From positions 186,001 to 250,000 of the forward strand of contig NZ_JAYESJ010000003.1 in NCBI RefSeq assembly GCF_034720595.1: a stretch of DNA of 64,000 nt, read 5' to 3'. The stretch is from Rhizobium sp. CC-YZS058 (GTDB lineage: Bacteria; Pseudomonadota; Alphaproteobacteria; Rhizobiales; Rhizobiaceae). Below, in pieces: positions 1-8,572 of this stretch (positions are counted from its first letter, which is position 1; each line of letters starts with the position of its first letter). The position numbers and the translations under genes are program-made. The notes below the pieces were generated by a model. It was not told the DNA's origin and did not search any database. It saw only the letters and a program-made list of their open reading frames with translations.

Positions 1-279
1 GATCTGCGTACCGTTCAGCCGGACCTGGCAGCGCTCGCCGACCGCGCCGAAGTGCAGAGCGATCTCCAGGCCCGACCAGTCCTTCGGAATTACCACCCGG
101 CGCCGGTAGGTCGCCCTCCCGAAGCTGACCGCAAGATCCTCGAAACAGGCCTGCCAGGGCGCAGGCACGCGGGCCTCACGCCAGACGCCGTCGCTGTCAT
201 GACAGAAATCCCAGAGGCCATCGAGCGAGAGGCGGCGCCGGGCGGAGGCAGGAGCGGAAGTCGGGGAAGACGAGGTCAT
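1..279 (-). CDS. glycoside hydrolase family 2 protein, N-terminal part (cut by window edge)
   Basis: Only the first 93 codons are present; the gene runs off the left edge. The start is the ATG at 279. The translation contains LDGLWDF (residues 19-25), then a W..A.VPAPWQ stretch and ATYRRRVVIPKDW, the pattern of the N-terminal jelly-roll sugar-binding domain of GH2 beta-galactosidases, beta-glucuronidases and beta-mannosidases. No catalytic domain is visible, so the glycosidic substrate cannot be named. It is the last visible gene of the minus-strand sugar ABC operon and would hydrolyse the imported oligosaccharide or glycoside. There is no signal peptide, which fits a cytoplasmic enzyme. A strong stem-loop (341-383) separates it from the binding-protein gene. 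Confidence 0.75.
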   Translation of the reverse strand, partial: MTSSSPTSAPASARRRLSLDGLWDFCHDSDGVWREARVPAPWQACFEDLAVSFGRATYRRRVVIPKDWSGLEIALHFGAVGERCQVRLNGTQI

Positions 280-340
280 GGCGATACCCAAGCCGCGCAC
301 GGCGGCCTTCAAAGAAGGAGAAGAGAAGGGGAATGGGGAG

Positions 341-383
341 GCGCCGGGCGGCCTGAGGGGAGAGAGGCTCAGGCGCCCGGCGC
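341..383 (-). terminator. intercistronic stem-loop 3' of the binding-protein gene
   Basis: GCGCCGGGCGGCCTGAG (341-357) pairs with CTCAGGCGCCCGGCGC (368-383), leaving one bulged G and a 10-base loop. It lies 8 bases past the stop of the binding-protein gene and before the GH2 start. No T run follows, so attenuation or 3'-end mRNA protection, giving more binding protein than downstream enzyme, fits better than full termination. Confidence 0.6.
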
Positions 384-390
384 AGCGCGG

Positions 391-1719
391 CTAGCGGTTT
401 CGGCGCAGGACGCGGTCGACGCCGGCCTGCATGGCCTCGATCGCGGCCTGCGGTTCCGTGCCCGTCAGCCACATGGCGTTCAGGTCGGTGATCATGGCGT
501 TGTAAACCGCCCGCTGGTTCTGGACCTGCGGGAGGGCGGTGGCATTGGCAGCGGTTGCCGAGAACTCGTTGCGGTGCGGCAGCGCCTTGAACGGCTCGGA
601 ATCAAGCACCGACTGGCGGACCGACAGATGGCCGGTGCGCGACCATTCGAAATTGTTGTCGTTCAGGAATTTGAGGAAGGCTTCGGCGGCCTTGGTTTCC
701 TCCTCGCTGCGGCTGTCATCCTTCGGAATCACCCACATATGGCTGTCCGCCCAGACCTTCTGATTGGCAAAGAGCTGCGGCACATTGGCAACGCGGTAGT
801 TCTTCAGCGTTGCCTTGCCGCTCTTGGCCTGACTGTCATAATTGTCGACGCCCCAGGTGCCGTTGATCAGGATGCCGGCCTCGCCGTTCAGGAACGCCTG
901 TTCGGAGCCCGGGTAGTCGAGCGCCGGGTTGGCGAGCCCTTCCGAATAGATCGACGAGATCAGCTTGGCGGCGTTGAGGCCCTCGGGCGTGTTGATGCTC
1001 GCAGTCTTGCCGTCGGCCGAGACGACATCGACCCCCTGCTGCCACATCAGCGTATCGAAGAAGCGGACCATCATGCCTTCGGCGCTCTGGGATTCGGACG
1101 CGATGAACGCCTTGCCCGTCGCTTCCTTGAACTTCTTGCCTTGGGCGATCAGCTCTTCGGCCGTCGTCGGCAGCATGGGCGAGCCATCGGCATTGACCAT
1201 GCCTGCCTGCTTCATCAGGTCCATGTTCACATGGAAAAGCAGAGCGTGGAGATCGAAGGGCAGCGCGTAGATCTCGTCCTGGGCGGTGGCGTTCTTCAGC
1301 GCTGCCGGCACGAAGTCCTGCGTCTCGATGCCGAGCGCCTTCATCGGGCCCGAGAGCGGGGTCAGCAGATCGCGGTTGGCGAAGTTCGGCAGGACGGAGG
1401 CGTGCATGACCGCGATATCGGGGATGTTGCCGGTCGAGTAGGTCGCGGTCAGCTGGTCGTAATAGGCGCCCCATTCCACGGTCTGGGTCACCACCTTGGC
1501 GCCCAGCGTGTTCTCCGCGTTGAACTTGTTGGTAAGCACGGTGATGATGCCGCACTCGCCGTTCGCCTTGGAGACGTCGGTCACCGCGCCGTATTCGGTG
1601 TTGCACTCGCCGAAGAAGCGCAGAAGCGAAAGCTCCACTGCCTGGGCCGAACCGGCAAAGGCCGTCGTGGTCAGCAGCGTGGCGAGCGCCATCGTCCGCA
1701 GGGTGTCAAAGGTACGCAT
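391..1719 (-). CDS. sugar ABC transporter substrate-binding protein (family 1 extracellular SBP)
   Basis: This 442-residue protein starts at the ATG at 1719, preceded by AAGGAGGAAAC. The reading frame extends 17 codons further upstream, but that part has no ribosome site or signal peptide. Residues 1-27 form a Sec signal peptide ending SAQA. The mature protein is of the MalE/UgpB-like fold (SBP_bac_1 type): STGNIPDIAVMHASVLPNF early, a GILINGTWG segment, and late WVIPKD and FLKFLNDN. It should be periplasmic and deliver a sugar or oligosaccharide to the two permeases encoded upstream. Placement fourth in the operon, after the ATPase and permeases, is unusual because binding-protein genes usually come first. 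The substrate cannot be read from sequence; the GH2 neighbour suggests a glycoside. Confidence 0.9.
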   Translation of the reverse strand: MRTFDTLRTMALATLLTTTAFAGSAQAVELSLLRFFGECNTEYGAVTDVSKANGECGIITVLTNKFNAENTLGAKVVTQTVEWGAYYDQLTATYSTGNIPDIAVMHASVLPNFANRDLLTPLSGPMKALGIETQDFVPAALKNATAQDEIYALPFDLHALLFHVNMDLMKQAGMVNADGSPMLPTTAEELIAQGKKFKEATGKAFIASESQSAEGMMVRFFDTLMWQQGVDVVSADGKTASINTPEGLNAAKLISSIYSEGLANPALDYPGSEQAFLNGEAGILINGTWGVDNYDSQAKSGKATLKNYRVANVPQLFANQKVWADSHMWVIPKDDSRSEEETKAAEAFLKFLNDNNFEWSRTGHLSVRQSVLDSEPFKALPHRNEFSATAANATALPQVQNQRAVYNAMITDLNAMWLTGTEPQAAIEAMQAGVDRVLRRNR

Positions 1720-1774
1720 CGTTTCCTCCTTGGTGATGCAGAACCGTTTGGCCGGCCTCCCGCCGGCCAACGGA

Positions 1775-2656
1775 TTATTTGCCGGCGTTCATGGCGACGC
1801 CGGCCACGATGAAGCGCTGGAAGATCAGGAACAGAAGCATGATCGGCAGACTGGCGAAGACGGCCGACGCCATCACCGAGCCAAGCCCTTCGGAAAAGGC
1901 GAAGTTGCTCTGAATGGACGCGAGACCGACCGTCACCGTGTACATGTCGGCCCGGGTGGCCGAGACGAGCGGCCAGAGAAAGTCGTTCCAGGCGAAGATG
2001 AAGGTGAAGAGGCCAAGCGTCGTCAGCGCCGGCACGGAGAGCGGCAACATGATCTTCAAAAACACCGTGAGCCGCGAGGCGTGATCGATCTCGGCCGCCT
2101 CTTCCAGCTCCTTCGGGATTGAGCGGAAGAACTGCATCATCAGGAAGACGCCGATCGGCACGGCCACGCGCGGCATGACGAGGGCGACATGGCTGTTGTG
2201 CAGCCCCCATGCGGAAAACATGGTGTGAAGCGGAATGAAGATCGATTGTTCCGGCACCATCAGCCCTGCCATCACCAGCAGAAACAGCGTCTTCTTGAAG
2301 GGGAAGCGCAGTCGGGCGAAGGCGTAGCCTGCCATGGACGAAACGATGAGCACGAGCGCGGTCATCGTCACGGCAACGATGAGGCTGTGCATCAGCCAGC
2401 GCGGCACCGTCTCCATCTTCAGAAGGTTGATGTAGTTGTCGAGCGTGAAGGGCAGGGGGATGAAGCCGGCGGTCGAGCGCATCAGCTCGGCATTCGGCTT
2501 CAGCGACATGGTGACGACCCAGAGGATCGGCAGCAGCCAGAGAATGGCGAAGGCGACCGTGAGTGCCAGGATCGCTCCGTCCGTGGCGCGACGCAGGCTG
2601 CGCGATCGGCGGGCGGCAAGGGGCGAGGCAGCAGGAGGCGAAGACAAGACGGCCAT
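1775..2656 (-). CDS. carbohydrate ABC transporter permease, MalG type
   Basis: This 293-residue integral membrane protein begins at the ATG at 2656, sharing a base with the TGA of the preceding permease gene (TGATG). About six membrane spans are visible: residues 28-50, 92-112, 122-140, 155-175, a stretch after 205, and the C terminus. The EAA loop, EEAAEIDHASRLTVFLKIMLP, near residues 185-205 is the site that contacts the ATPase. The SLKPNAE segment after the first span is typical of MalG-type subunits. It forms the inner-membrane channel with the partner permease. A 55-base gap containing the next gene's ribosome site separates it from the binding-protein gene. Confidence 0.9.
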   Translation of the reverse strand: MAVLSSPPAASPLAARRSRSLRRATDGAILALTVAFAILWLLPILWVVTMSLKPNAELMRSTAGFIPLPFTLDNYINLLKMETVPRWLMHSLIVAVTMTALVLIVSSMAGYAFARLRFPFKKTLFLLVMAGLMVPEQSIFIPLHTMFSAWGLHNSHVALVMPRVAVPIGVFLMMQFFRSIPKELEEAAEIDHASRLTVFLKIMLPLSVPALTTLGLFTFIFAWNDFLWPLVSATRADMYTVTVGLASIQSNFAFSEGLGSVMASAVFASLPIMLLFLIFQRFIVAGVAMNAGK

Positions 2657-3543
2657 CACGCATCCTCCCGTCGGCCGAGCCAGAGCTGCGCCATGGCGAA
2701 ACCCAGCATCAGCAGGAAGAGGCCGAAGGCCATGGCGGAGGCAAAGCCGACCTGCCAGTCGCGGAAGCTCGTCTCGTAGATATATTGCACGAGCATTTTC
2801 GTCCGGTTGGCCGGTCCGCCCTGGGTCATCAGATGCGCCTGGCCGAAGATCTGGAACTGGCCGACGATCTGCAGCACGAGGACGAGCAGCACGGTGTTGC
2901 GGATGGAGGGCAGGGTGATGCGGAACAGCGTCGTCAGCCGACCGGCATGGTCGAGCTCGGCCGCCTCGTAGAGCTCCGGCGGGATCTGGCTGAGGGCGGC
3001 CAGGAACAGCGCCATCGGCAGCCCGACGCCCCACCACAGCGTGGTGACGGTCAGCGACGGCATCGCCAGCGCGCCATTGCCGAGGAAGTTGATCGGTTCG
3101 GCGCCGAACCAGCGGAAGAGCGGGACCAGCAGGCCGTTATCGGCGTTCAGCACCATCGACCAGATGAGCGTGACGACGGACACCGAAAAGACGCTGGACA
3201 GGAAGAAGATCGACCGCAGGACACCTCTGACCCGCCCGCCGCCATTGACGGCGAGCGCGAGAAGCAGGGCCAGCAGGGTCATGCTGGGCACGGTCATCGC
3301 CACGAATTGCAGCGTGTTGCCGACTGCCTTCCAGAAGATCGGGTCGGCAGAAAGATCTTCATAGTTCAAGAGGCCGACGAACTCGCGGAAGTTCCCCGCC
3401 AGCTCCCAGTCATGCAGGCTCATCCAGAGCCCCTTGAAGAAAGGATAGACGAGAAGCACCCCATAGGCGACAAGGAAGGGCGAGAGGAACAAGGCCGCCG
3501 CGACCGCCTCTTTCCGCCGGGCCGGGGTTTCAAAGGCGGACAT
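2656..3543 (-). CDS. carbohydrate ABC transporter permease, MalF type
   Basis: This 295-residue inner-membrane permease starts at the ATG at 3543. The frame is open upstream, but the 58 extra residues would lie over the ATPase 3' end and are not membrane-like. Six spans are visible, the first at residues 17-36 ([19 protein letters not shown]), with the EAA loop [21 protein letters not shown] at about 192-212. Its start overlaps the ATPase stop by 14 bases and its stop overlaps the MalG-type start by one base, so translation is probably coupled. It forms the heterodimeric channel with the following gene product. Confidence 0.9.
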   Translation of the reverse strand: MSAFETPARRKEAVAAALFLSPFLVAYGVLLVYPFFKGLWMSLHDWELAGNFREFVGLLNYEDLSADPIFWKAVGNTLQFVAMTVPSMTLLALLLALAVNGGGRVRGVLRSIFFLSSVFSVSVVTLIWSMVLNADNGLLVPLFRWFGAEPINFLGNGALAMPSLTVTTLWWGVGLPMALFLAALSQIPPELYEAAELDHAGRLTTLFRITLPSIRNTVLLVLVLQIVGQFQIFGQAHLMTQGGPANRTKMLVQYIYETSFRDWQVGFASAMAFGLFLLMLGFAMAQLWLGRREDA

Positions 3544-4657
3544 GCCGGCTGCCCCCTTCGAGTCCTGTTGCGGCAAGGGCCGTGATGGCCAGCTCGTCCG
3601 CATCGAACACATGGCGGATGCCGTCGCCGATGGCGAACCGGACCGTTGCGCCGATGGCAGGCGCAGCACCGCCGCGCTGTTCGGCGACGATGCTGGTTCC
3701 ATCGGCGAGCGTCGCATAGACGAGCTGCATCGCGCCCAGCTGTTCCACCACGTCGACGGTGCCGGCGATTTCGCCGTCGTCCCGAGGCGTCAGGTTTTCC
3801 GGCCGGAGACCGAGCGTGACCGTCGCACCCACGGCCACGGACTCCGGCTGGGCGCGCGCGTCGAGCGTGAAGCCGCCCGCGCCTTCCAGCGTCAGCCGGT
3901 CGCCGGCGACGGCCGTAACGCGCGCCGGGATCAGGTTGATGCGCGGTGCGCCGAGAAAGCCGGCGATGAAGGCGTTTGCCGGCCGGTCGTAGAGCTCGAT
4001 CGGCGTTCCCACCTGTTCGATGCGCCCTGCGCGCAACACGACGATGCGGTCGGCCATGGTCATGGCTTCCGTCTGGTCATGCGTCACATAGATCATGGTG
4101 GCGCCGAGGCGGTGATGCAGCCGGGCGATCTCCGTGCGCATGGAGACGCGCAGCGCTGCATCGAGGTTGGACAAGGGCTCGTCGAAGAGGAAGACATCCG
4201 GCTCGCGCATGATCGCCCGGCCGATGGCGACCCGCTGACGCTGGCCGCCGGACAGCGCATTCGGCCGCCGCTCCAGATAGGGCTCCAGCTGCAGGATAGC
4301 CGCCGCCTTGGCGATGCGCGCCTCGATCTCGGCCTTGGGCGTCCCGATGTTCTTCAAACCGAAGGCCATGTTCTGGCGTGCGGTCATATGCGGGTAGAGC
4401 GCATAGTTCTGGAAGACCATGGCAACGCCGCGGTCGCGGGCTGCCTCGTGGCGAACGGAGCGCCCGCCGATCAACACGTCGCCACCGCTCGCCTCCTCAA
4501 AGCCGGCAATGATGCGCAGGAGGGTCGACTTGCCGCAGCCCGACGGGCCGACGAAGACGACGAACTCGCCGTCCCTGATGCTCAGCGAGACATCGTGGAT
4601 GACCTGGACTGCGCCGAACCGCTTCGATACCCCTGAAGGGTCACTTCCGCCATCCAC
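3530..4657 (-). CDS. sugar ABC transporter ATP-binding protein (MsmX/UgpC type), probable frameshift at N terminus
   Basis: This is the cytoplasmic ATPase of the sugar importer. Walker A is GPSGCGKST, the signature LSGGQRQ, Walker B VFLFDEP, the H-loop [10 protein letters not shown], and an OB-fold regulatory domain (GLRPENL) follows, as in UgpC/MsmX proteins of about 360 residues. The in-frame start given is a GTG at 4657; a TTG at 4666 is also in frame. Both have poor ribosome spacing. The GGAGG at 4659-4663 is placed for the ATG at 4653, which opens MAEVTLQG, the family's usual N terminus, in another frame. One extra base in the C run 4630-4633 would join MAEVTLQG to VSKRFGAVQ. Either a base has been lost or the gene uses an atypical start. 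Confidence 0.85.
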   Translation of the reverse strand: MDGGSDPSGVSKRFGAVQVIHDVSLSIRDGEFVVFVGPSGCGKSTLLRIIAGFEEASGGDVLIGGRSVRHEAARDRGVAMVFQNYALYPHMTARQNMAFGLKNIGTPKAEIEARIAKAAAILQLEPYLERRPNALSGGQRQRVAIGRAIMREPDVFLFDEPLSNLDAALRVSMRTEIARLHHRLGATMIYVTHDQTEAMTMADRIVVLRAGRIEQVGTPIELYDRPANAFIAGFLGAPRINLIPARVTAVAGDRLTLEGAGGFTLDARAQPESVAVGATVTLGLRPENLTPRDDGEIAGTVDVVEQLGAMQLVYATLADGTSIVAEQRGGAAPAIGATVRFAIGDGIRHVFDADELAITALAATGLEGGSRHVRL

Positions 4658-4670
4658 TCCTCCCAAAGTG

Positions 4671-4700
4671 TTTAGTTATATATCCATTCTTATAACTAAA
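4671..4700. promoter_or_regulatory. perfect inverted repeat between the sugar operon and lacI-type gene, probable operator
   Basis: TTTAGTTATA (4671-4680) is exactly repeated inverted as TATAACTAAA (4691-4700) around a 10-base spacer, so the half-site centres are two helical turns apart. A third half-site, CAGTTATC, lies at 4707-4714. The cluster occupies the A/T-rich gap between the divergent importer operon and the LacI-type regulator. It is probably the operator of that regulator, although the CG-centred palindrome usual for LacI proteins is not seen here. Confidence 0.55.
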
Positions 4701-4779
4701 TTTTTTCAGTTATCAAGCGCTCAAGCTGTCGAAGCGCGATGGGTCGTGCTATGCGGAGGGGATCAGGAGGGCCGCAGCG

Positions 4780-5826
4780 GTGCCGAAAAAGCCTACCATG
4801 TCCGATATTGCAGTCGCCTGCGGGGTATCCCAGGCGACCGTTTCACTGGTCCTCAACAATGCGCCGGGCACGCGCATTTCGCCGGCGACGCGGGAAGCCG
4901 TGCTCGCGAAGGCGGCCGAGATCGGCTACACCACCGTCCACAGGCGAGCCGAGCGTCGTCCGATGATCGCGATGTTGATCAACGACGTGACCAGCTCTCC
5001 GCATGTCGCCGGGCTGATCGACGGCGTGACCGAGGCGGCCAACGAACTCGGCCTGATGGTCTCGGTGATGCCCACGTCCGGCGACAGCGACACGGAAGAG
5101 GCGGCGCTCGACTATCTCACCGCCATGCCGGTTGCCGGTGTCCTCTATGCACGCCTCATCACGCAACAGGTCCATCTGCCGCCGCGCCTTGCCAACCTGC
5201 CGACGGTGCTTCTCAATTGCTACAGCGCCGATCGCACAGTATCGAGCGTCGTGCCGGGCGATCTCGTTGCAGGCCAGGCGGCAGCGCTCTCCCTGATCAA
5301 GGCCGGCCATCGACGCATCGGCTATATCGGTGGTGAGGACTCGATCGAGGCGTCGCGCGAGCGGCTGAAGGGCTACCGCCGCGCCTTGATGATGCATGAC
5401 ATCGCCGTCGATCCGTCGATCATCTTCAAGGGCGGCTGGACGATCAAGGGCGGCTATGATGCCTTCAAGCAGATGATGCTGCTGCCAGATCCGCCGACGG
5501 CGACCTGCTGCTTCTGCGACAGGACTGCCATGGGTGTCTATTCGGCCGCCGCCGAACTCGGTCTGACGATCCCGGACGACATGTCGATCATCGGCTTCGA
5601 CAATGAATCCTACACGGCCGACATGGTGCCGCCGCTGACGACATTGCAGCTGCCGCACAGCGAAATGGGGCGCTATGCCGTCGAGCATCTCGCCGAACTC
5701 CTCTCCACGCCGCGGGCAAAGCCGCGCCCCTTCAAGGTCAAGTTCGAATGTGAGCTGATCGAACGCCGCTCCGTAAAAACGCTCGCCGCGCCGGACGTGG
5801 GCGCGAAACGCAAGACGACGGTCTAG
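4780..5826 (+). CDS. LacI-family transcriptional regulator of the sugar importer operon
   Basis: This 348-residue repressor-type regulator starts at a GTG at 4780 preceded by AGGAGG; an ATG six codons later (4798) is the alternative. The N-terminal helix-turn-helix is MSDIAVACGVSQATVSLVL, followed by the hinge region PATREAVLAKAAEIGY. The rest is a periplasmic-binding-protein-like ligand domain (MIAMLINDVTSSPHVAGLI ... IIGFDNESYTADMVPPLTT). It is divergent from the sugar ABC operon with an inverted repeat between them, so local control by an imported sugar is likely. The inducer is not known from sequence. Confidence 0.92.
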   Translation: MPKKPTMSDIAVACGVSQATVSLVLNNAPGTRISPATREAVLAKAAEIGYTTVHRRAERRPMIAMLINDVTSSPHVAGLIDGVTEAANELGLMVSVMPTSGDSDTEEAALDYLTAMPVAGVLYARLITQQVHLPPRLANLPTVLLNCYSADRTVSSVVPGDLVAGQAAALSLIKAGHRRIGYIGGEDSIEASRERLKGYRRALMMHDIAVDPSIIFKGGWTIKGGYDAFKQMMLLPDPPTATCCFCDRTAMGVYSAAAELGLTIPDDMSIIGFDNESYTADMVPPLTTLQLPHSEMGRYAVEHLAELLSTPRAKPRPFKVKFECELIERRSVKTLAAPDVGAKRKTTV

Positions 5827-5838
5827 ACGCTCGAAGTC

Positions 5839-7269
5839 TTACGCGGCGGAGCTTTCGCGGTGTTTCAACAGCCGTGCGCGCAGCTGGGCTGCGATGAAGA
5901 CGGCATGGTCGGTGACTTGCGGCAAGCCCATGAGTTCGCCGACGGTGCCGCGGGCAAGCGGCCCGGCAATGAAGACCTCCTCGACCGGTCTGCCGTTGCC
6001 GGCAAGCGGGTGCCCGTCCTGGTCGCAGGCGATGCCGAGCCCGGTCGGGCAGGGCTGCAGCAGGCCCTCGCGTGCGAGGTCGGCGAGGAAGGGCTGGCTC
6101 TCCAGAATGCCGCCATGGGCCGGACCGGTCGTCACGATCACCGCATCCGCCTCCACTTGGCGCAGGGTCTTCGACCGGCGGTCCCGCACCTGCAACCGAT
6201 AAACCCCGTCCTGATGGTCGACCGAGGCAACCGATGCGGCGAGAAGCTGCAGGCGGCCAGCATCGGTGGCACGGCGCAGAACATCGTCCACCTGGGGCGC
6301 GATGCGAAAGCGGTGGACGTCCCAGAACGGGCGGAGGTGGCGGACGATCCGGCGCCGTTCGGCCATCGGCAGGCCGGGCCAGATGGTCTGGCCCTGCGCC
6401 CGAACGGCGTCGATCACGGCATGCCAGGTCAAGCCTTCGCGCTCGGCCTGTCGGATCGTCTGCCGGATATCGCGCAACAGGGTACTTGCCGACGTCCGGG
6501 GGCCGTCGGCGAAGGCGCCATAGGCTGCCTGGCCTGCGGGACCGTGCGCGCGTGACCGCAATCCGCGGCGCGAAAGGGAGAGAAGAGGGCCGCGATGCCC
6601 CTGCCGCGCAAGGGAGGCGATCGCATCCGCCGAGGTCAGCCCATTGCCGAGGATCAGCACTCGATCTTCCGTCTCGATCGGCGCCAGCGCGTCCGGCAAG
6701 GTCACGTCGGCGATCAGCTTCGGCGCGCCGCGCAGGGCCTCGAAGCCACGCGGCAAGGCGGGGGCGGGGTGGCTGACTGCCAGCACCACCAGATCGGCCG
6801 TGAGCGCCCGTCCGTCTTCGCCGTCGATCCGATAGCCGGAGGCAAGAGCTTTCAGCGCCCGGACCCTGGTTTGCCAATGCTCCACCTGACCGGCTGCCAG
6901 AAGCGGCGCCAGCCGCGCCGCCATATAGGCGCCGAACACGGCACGCTGCGGATAGGGCAGACCATCACGGCCGATGAGGTCGGCGTCGTGCGCTGCGGCG
7001 CCGGTTGCCTGAAGATAGTCCTCGAAGTCCTGCGGCCGCTCCGGGTCCATGGTCATCTTGCCGGCGGGAACATTGATGCGGTGGGCCGGGTCGGTCGCGC
7101 CATAGGCGAGACCCTGCCCCAGCGCGGCACGCGGTTCGACGACGATGATGCGTGTGCCAGGTGGCAAGGCCGGACCGGATGCCAGATGGGCGGCAACCGT
7201 CGCGCCTGTGAACCCGCCGCCGATGATGGCGACGGTTGGATTGTGAGGTGCAACGGTCAGGCGCGACAT
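5839..7269 (-). CDS. FAD/NAD(P)-binding oxidoreductase-like protein (NAD_binding_9 type)
   Basis: This 476-residue protein has an N-terminal dinucleotide fold, VAIIGGGFTGATVAAHL (residues 13-29), ending in the acidic VVEPRAALGQGLAYG. A second nucleotide-binding motif, VLILGNGLTSADAIASL, sits near the middle. The layout matches the FAD-NAD(P)-binding family found beside organosulfur and siderophore genes, whose substrates are mostly unknown. No signal peptide is present. It lies 69 bases downstream of the small ORF at 7339-7530 and is divergent from the MetQ-like importer. It could supply electrons to, or act on products of, the neighbouring monooxygenases, but that is inference. Confidence 0.8.
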   Translation of the reverse strand: MSRLTVAPHNPTVAIIGGGFTGATVAAHLASGPALPPGTRIIVVEPRAALGQGLAYGATDPAHRINVPAGKMTMDPERPQDFEDYLQATGAAAHDADLIGRDGLPYPQRAVFGAYMAARLAPLLAAGQVEHWQTRVRALKALASGYRIDGEDGRALTADLVVLAVSHPAPALPRGFEALRGAPKLIADVTLPDALAPIETEDRVLILGNGLTSADAIASLARQGHRGPLLSLSRRGLRSRAHGPAGQAAYGAFADGPRTSASTLLRDIRQTIRQAEREGLTWHAVIDAVRAQGQTIWPGLPMAERRRIVRHLRPFWDVHRFRIAPQVDDVLRRATDAGRLQLLAASVASVDHQDGVYRLQVRDRRSKTLRQVEADAVIVTTGPAHGGILESQPFLADLAREGLLQPCPTGLGIACDQDGHPLAGNGRPVEEVFIAGPLARGTVGELMGLPQVTDHAVFIAAQLRARLLKHRESSAA

Positions 7270-7338
7270 GATGAAAGAACTGCTCGTGAGAAAGAAAGGG
7301 CCGAAGGCTTGATCGCCAAGGCTTGCGTCAAGGACCTG

Positions 7339-7530
7339 TCAGACAGAGGGCGTGCCCTCAAGGCCCCAGAATTTGATTTTGTCCGCCCATCGCTTCGGCT
7401 CTCGGGAGAGATCGTCCCGATCGTCGGGCGTTTCAATCCCCGTGCTCGACGCTGCCAGGCGTCCCTCATGCTTCGCGCGGCGCAGCGCGCCCAGGAAGTC
7501 GAAAGTGAAAAGACTGAAGCTCATCGGCAT
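7339..7530 (-). CDS. small hypothetical protein, 63 aa
   Basis: I do not recognise this small ORF. It starts with ATG at 7530 (a second ATG two codons on), with GGGAG six bases upstream, and ends at a TGA at 7339. Codon use is ordinary for the window. The protein has a hydrophobic start (SFSLFTFDFLGAL) and a polar, charged remainder ending WADKIKFWGLEG. The motif shared with the ssuD and tauA-like genes lies 64 bases upstream of its ATG, the best argument that it is expressed. It is co-oriented with the flavoprotein gene downstream. Confidence 0.5.
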   Translation of the reverse strand: MPMSFSLFTFDFLGALRRAKHEGRLAASSTGIETPDDRDDLSREPKRWADKIKFWGLEGTPSV

Positions 7531-7593
7531 GGCGGTCTCCCTGCCTGTTGATGCAGATCAGTGTGAGCGCGGCGCAGCCTGAAGTCAATTTAG

Positions 7594-7609
7594 TCTACGA
7601 ATTTTATAT
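7594..7609 (-). promoter_or_regulatory. shared organosulfur upstream motif, copy 1
   Basis: Read on the minus strand this is ATATAAAATTCGTAGA, matching 14 of 16 bases of the copy upstream of ssuD. It is 64 bases upstream of the small ORF start (7530) and in the divergent gap with the MetQ-like gene. It may be a promoter element or activator site. Confidence 0.45.
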
Positions 7610-7774
7610 TCTATTCGCCGCTTGTCCGAACCCTCGCTTCGCGCCGACCAGACGCCGAAAGGCATCCTGCGTATTTGGAAAATTTTTCTCCTCGCAGCGC
7701 CAATGTCGGAACGATCCCGACTCTGCTTGTCTGTTAAATCTAGTAATTTAATCGACAACAAGAGAGGGTGATCC

Positions 7775-8572
7775 ATGAAGTTGACGACAGTTCTTTCCGC
7801 ATTCCTGATCGCCATGGCGGGCCCGGCCATGGCCGAGACCGTCAAGATCGGCGTTGTGCCCGGCGTTTACGGGGATTCCGTCGAGGCGCTGGTGCCGGAG
7901 GCCAAGGCGGCCGGCATCGACCTTGAGGTCATCGAGTTCAGCGACTGGACGACGCCGAACGAAGCACTTCAGGCAGGCGATCTCGACCTCAACTATTTCC
8001 AGCATGTGCCCTTCCTCACCAATGCCATCAAGCAGAAGGGCTACACGATCACGCCGATCGGCGTCGGCACGCTCGCCAACATCGGCATCTACTCGCTCAA
8101 GCACAGGGATTTCGCCAGCGTTCCGGAGGGCGCGACCGTCGCCATCGCCAATGATCCGGTGAACCAGGGGCGCGGGCTGCTGCTGCTCGAACGGGGCGGT
8201 CTGATCAAGCTGAAGGAGGGCGTCGGCTATCTCGGCACGCTCGACGATATCGTTGAGAATCCGAAGAATGTCACCTTCCGCGAAGTCGAAGGCCCGCAGC
8301 TTGCGCGCATCACCGCCGATGTCGATCTGGCGCTGGGGTACCCGCATTTCATCATCGCCGCCAAAACCTTCGATCCGGGTTCGGGCCTGATCTATTCCGG
8401 CGTCGATGACAAGCAGTTCGCCATCGTCTTCGCGGCGAATGCCGCCAAGGCCGACAATCCGGTGCTGAAGAAGGTGGTCGAGCTCTACCAGTCCTCCAAG
8501 GTGGTTCGTGCGGCGATCGATGAAGGCTTCGCGCACAATCCCAAGCTCTACACCATCGCATGGGAGAAATGA
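7775..8572 (+). CDS. MetQ/NlpA-family ABC transporter substrate-binding protein (copy 1)
   Basis: This 265-residue protein has a signal peptide of about 20 residues ending AMA. No lipobox cysteine is present, unlike enterobacterial MetQ, so the mature protein is probably soluble in the periplasm. NlpA-family hallmarks are visible: KIGVVPGVYGD, NEALQAGDLDLNYFQHVPFL, VAIANDPVNQGRGLLLLE and LALGYPHFI. It opens a plus-strand operon with MetN-like and MetI-like genes and then monooxygenases. That context suggests import of a methionine-like or other organosulfur compound rather than methionine nutrition alone. Its stop overlaps the next ATG (ATGA). Confidence 0.88.
   Translation: MKLTTVLSAFLIAMAGPAMAETVKIGVVPGVYGDSVEALVPEAKAAGIDLEVIEFSDWTTPNEALQAGDLDLNYFQHVPFLTNAIKQKGYTITPIGVGTLANIGIYSLKHRDFASVPEGATVAIANDPVNQGRGLLLLERGGLIKLKEGVGYLGTLDDIVENPKNVTFREVEGPQLARITADVDLALGYPHFIIAAKTFDPGSGLIYSGVDDKQFAIVFAANAAKADNPVLKKVVELYQSSKVVRAAIDEGFAHNPKLYTIAWEK

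Noticed and set aside
52..1812. 586-codon plus-strand open frame
   Set aside because: It lies antisense to a clear sugar-binding protein and permease; composition is Arg/Gly/His-rich with no domain. Long shadow frames are common at this GC content.
7257..7469. 70-codon minus-strand ORF overlapping the small ORF and the flavoprotein start
   Set aside because: It has no ribosome site and competes with the frame at 7339-7530, which has one plus the upstream motif.
7732..7757. Possible fourth copy of the organosulfur motif before the first MetQ-like gene on the plus strand
   Set aside because: Only about 10 of 16 bases match, and it sits about 20 bases from the ATG, unlike the other three copies.
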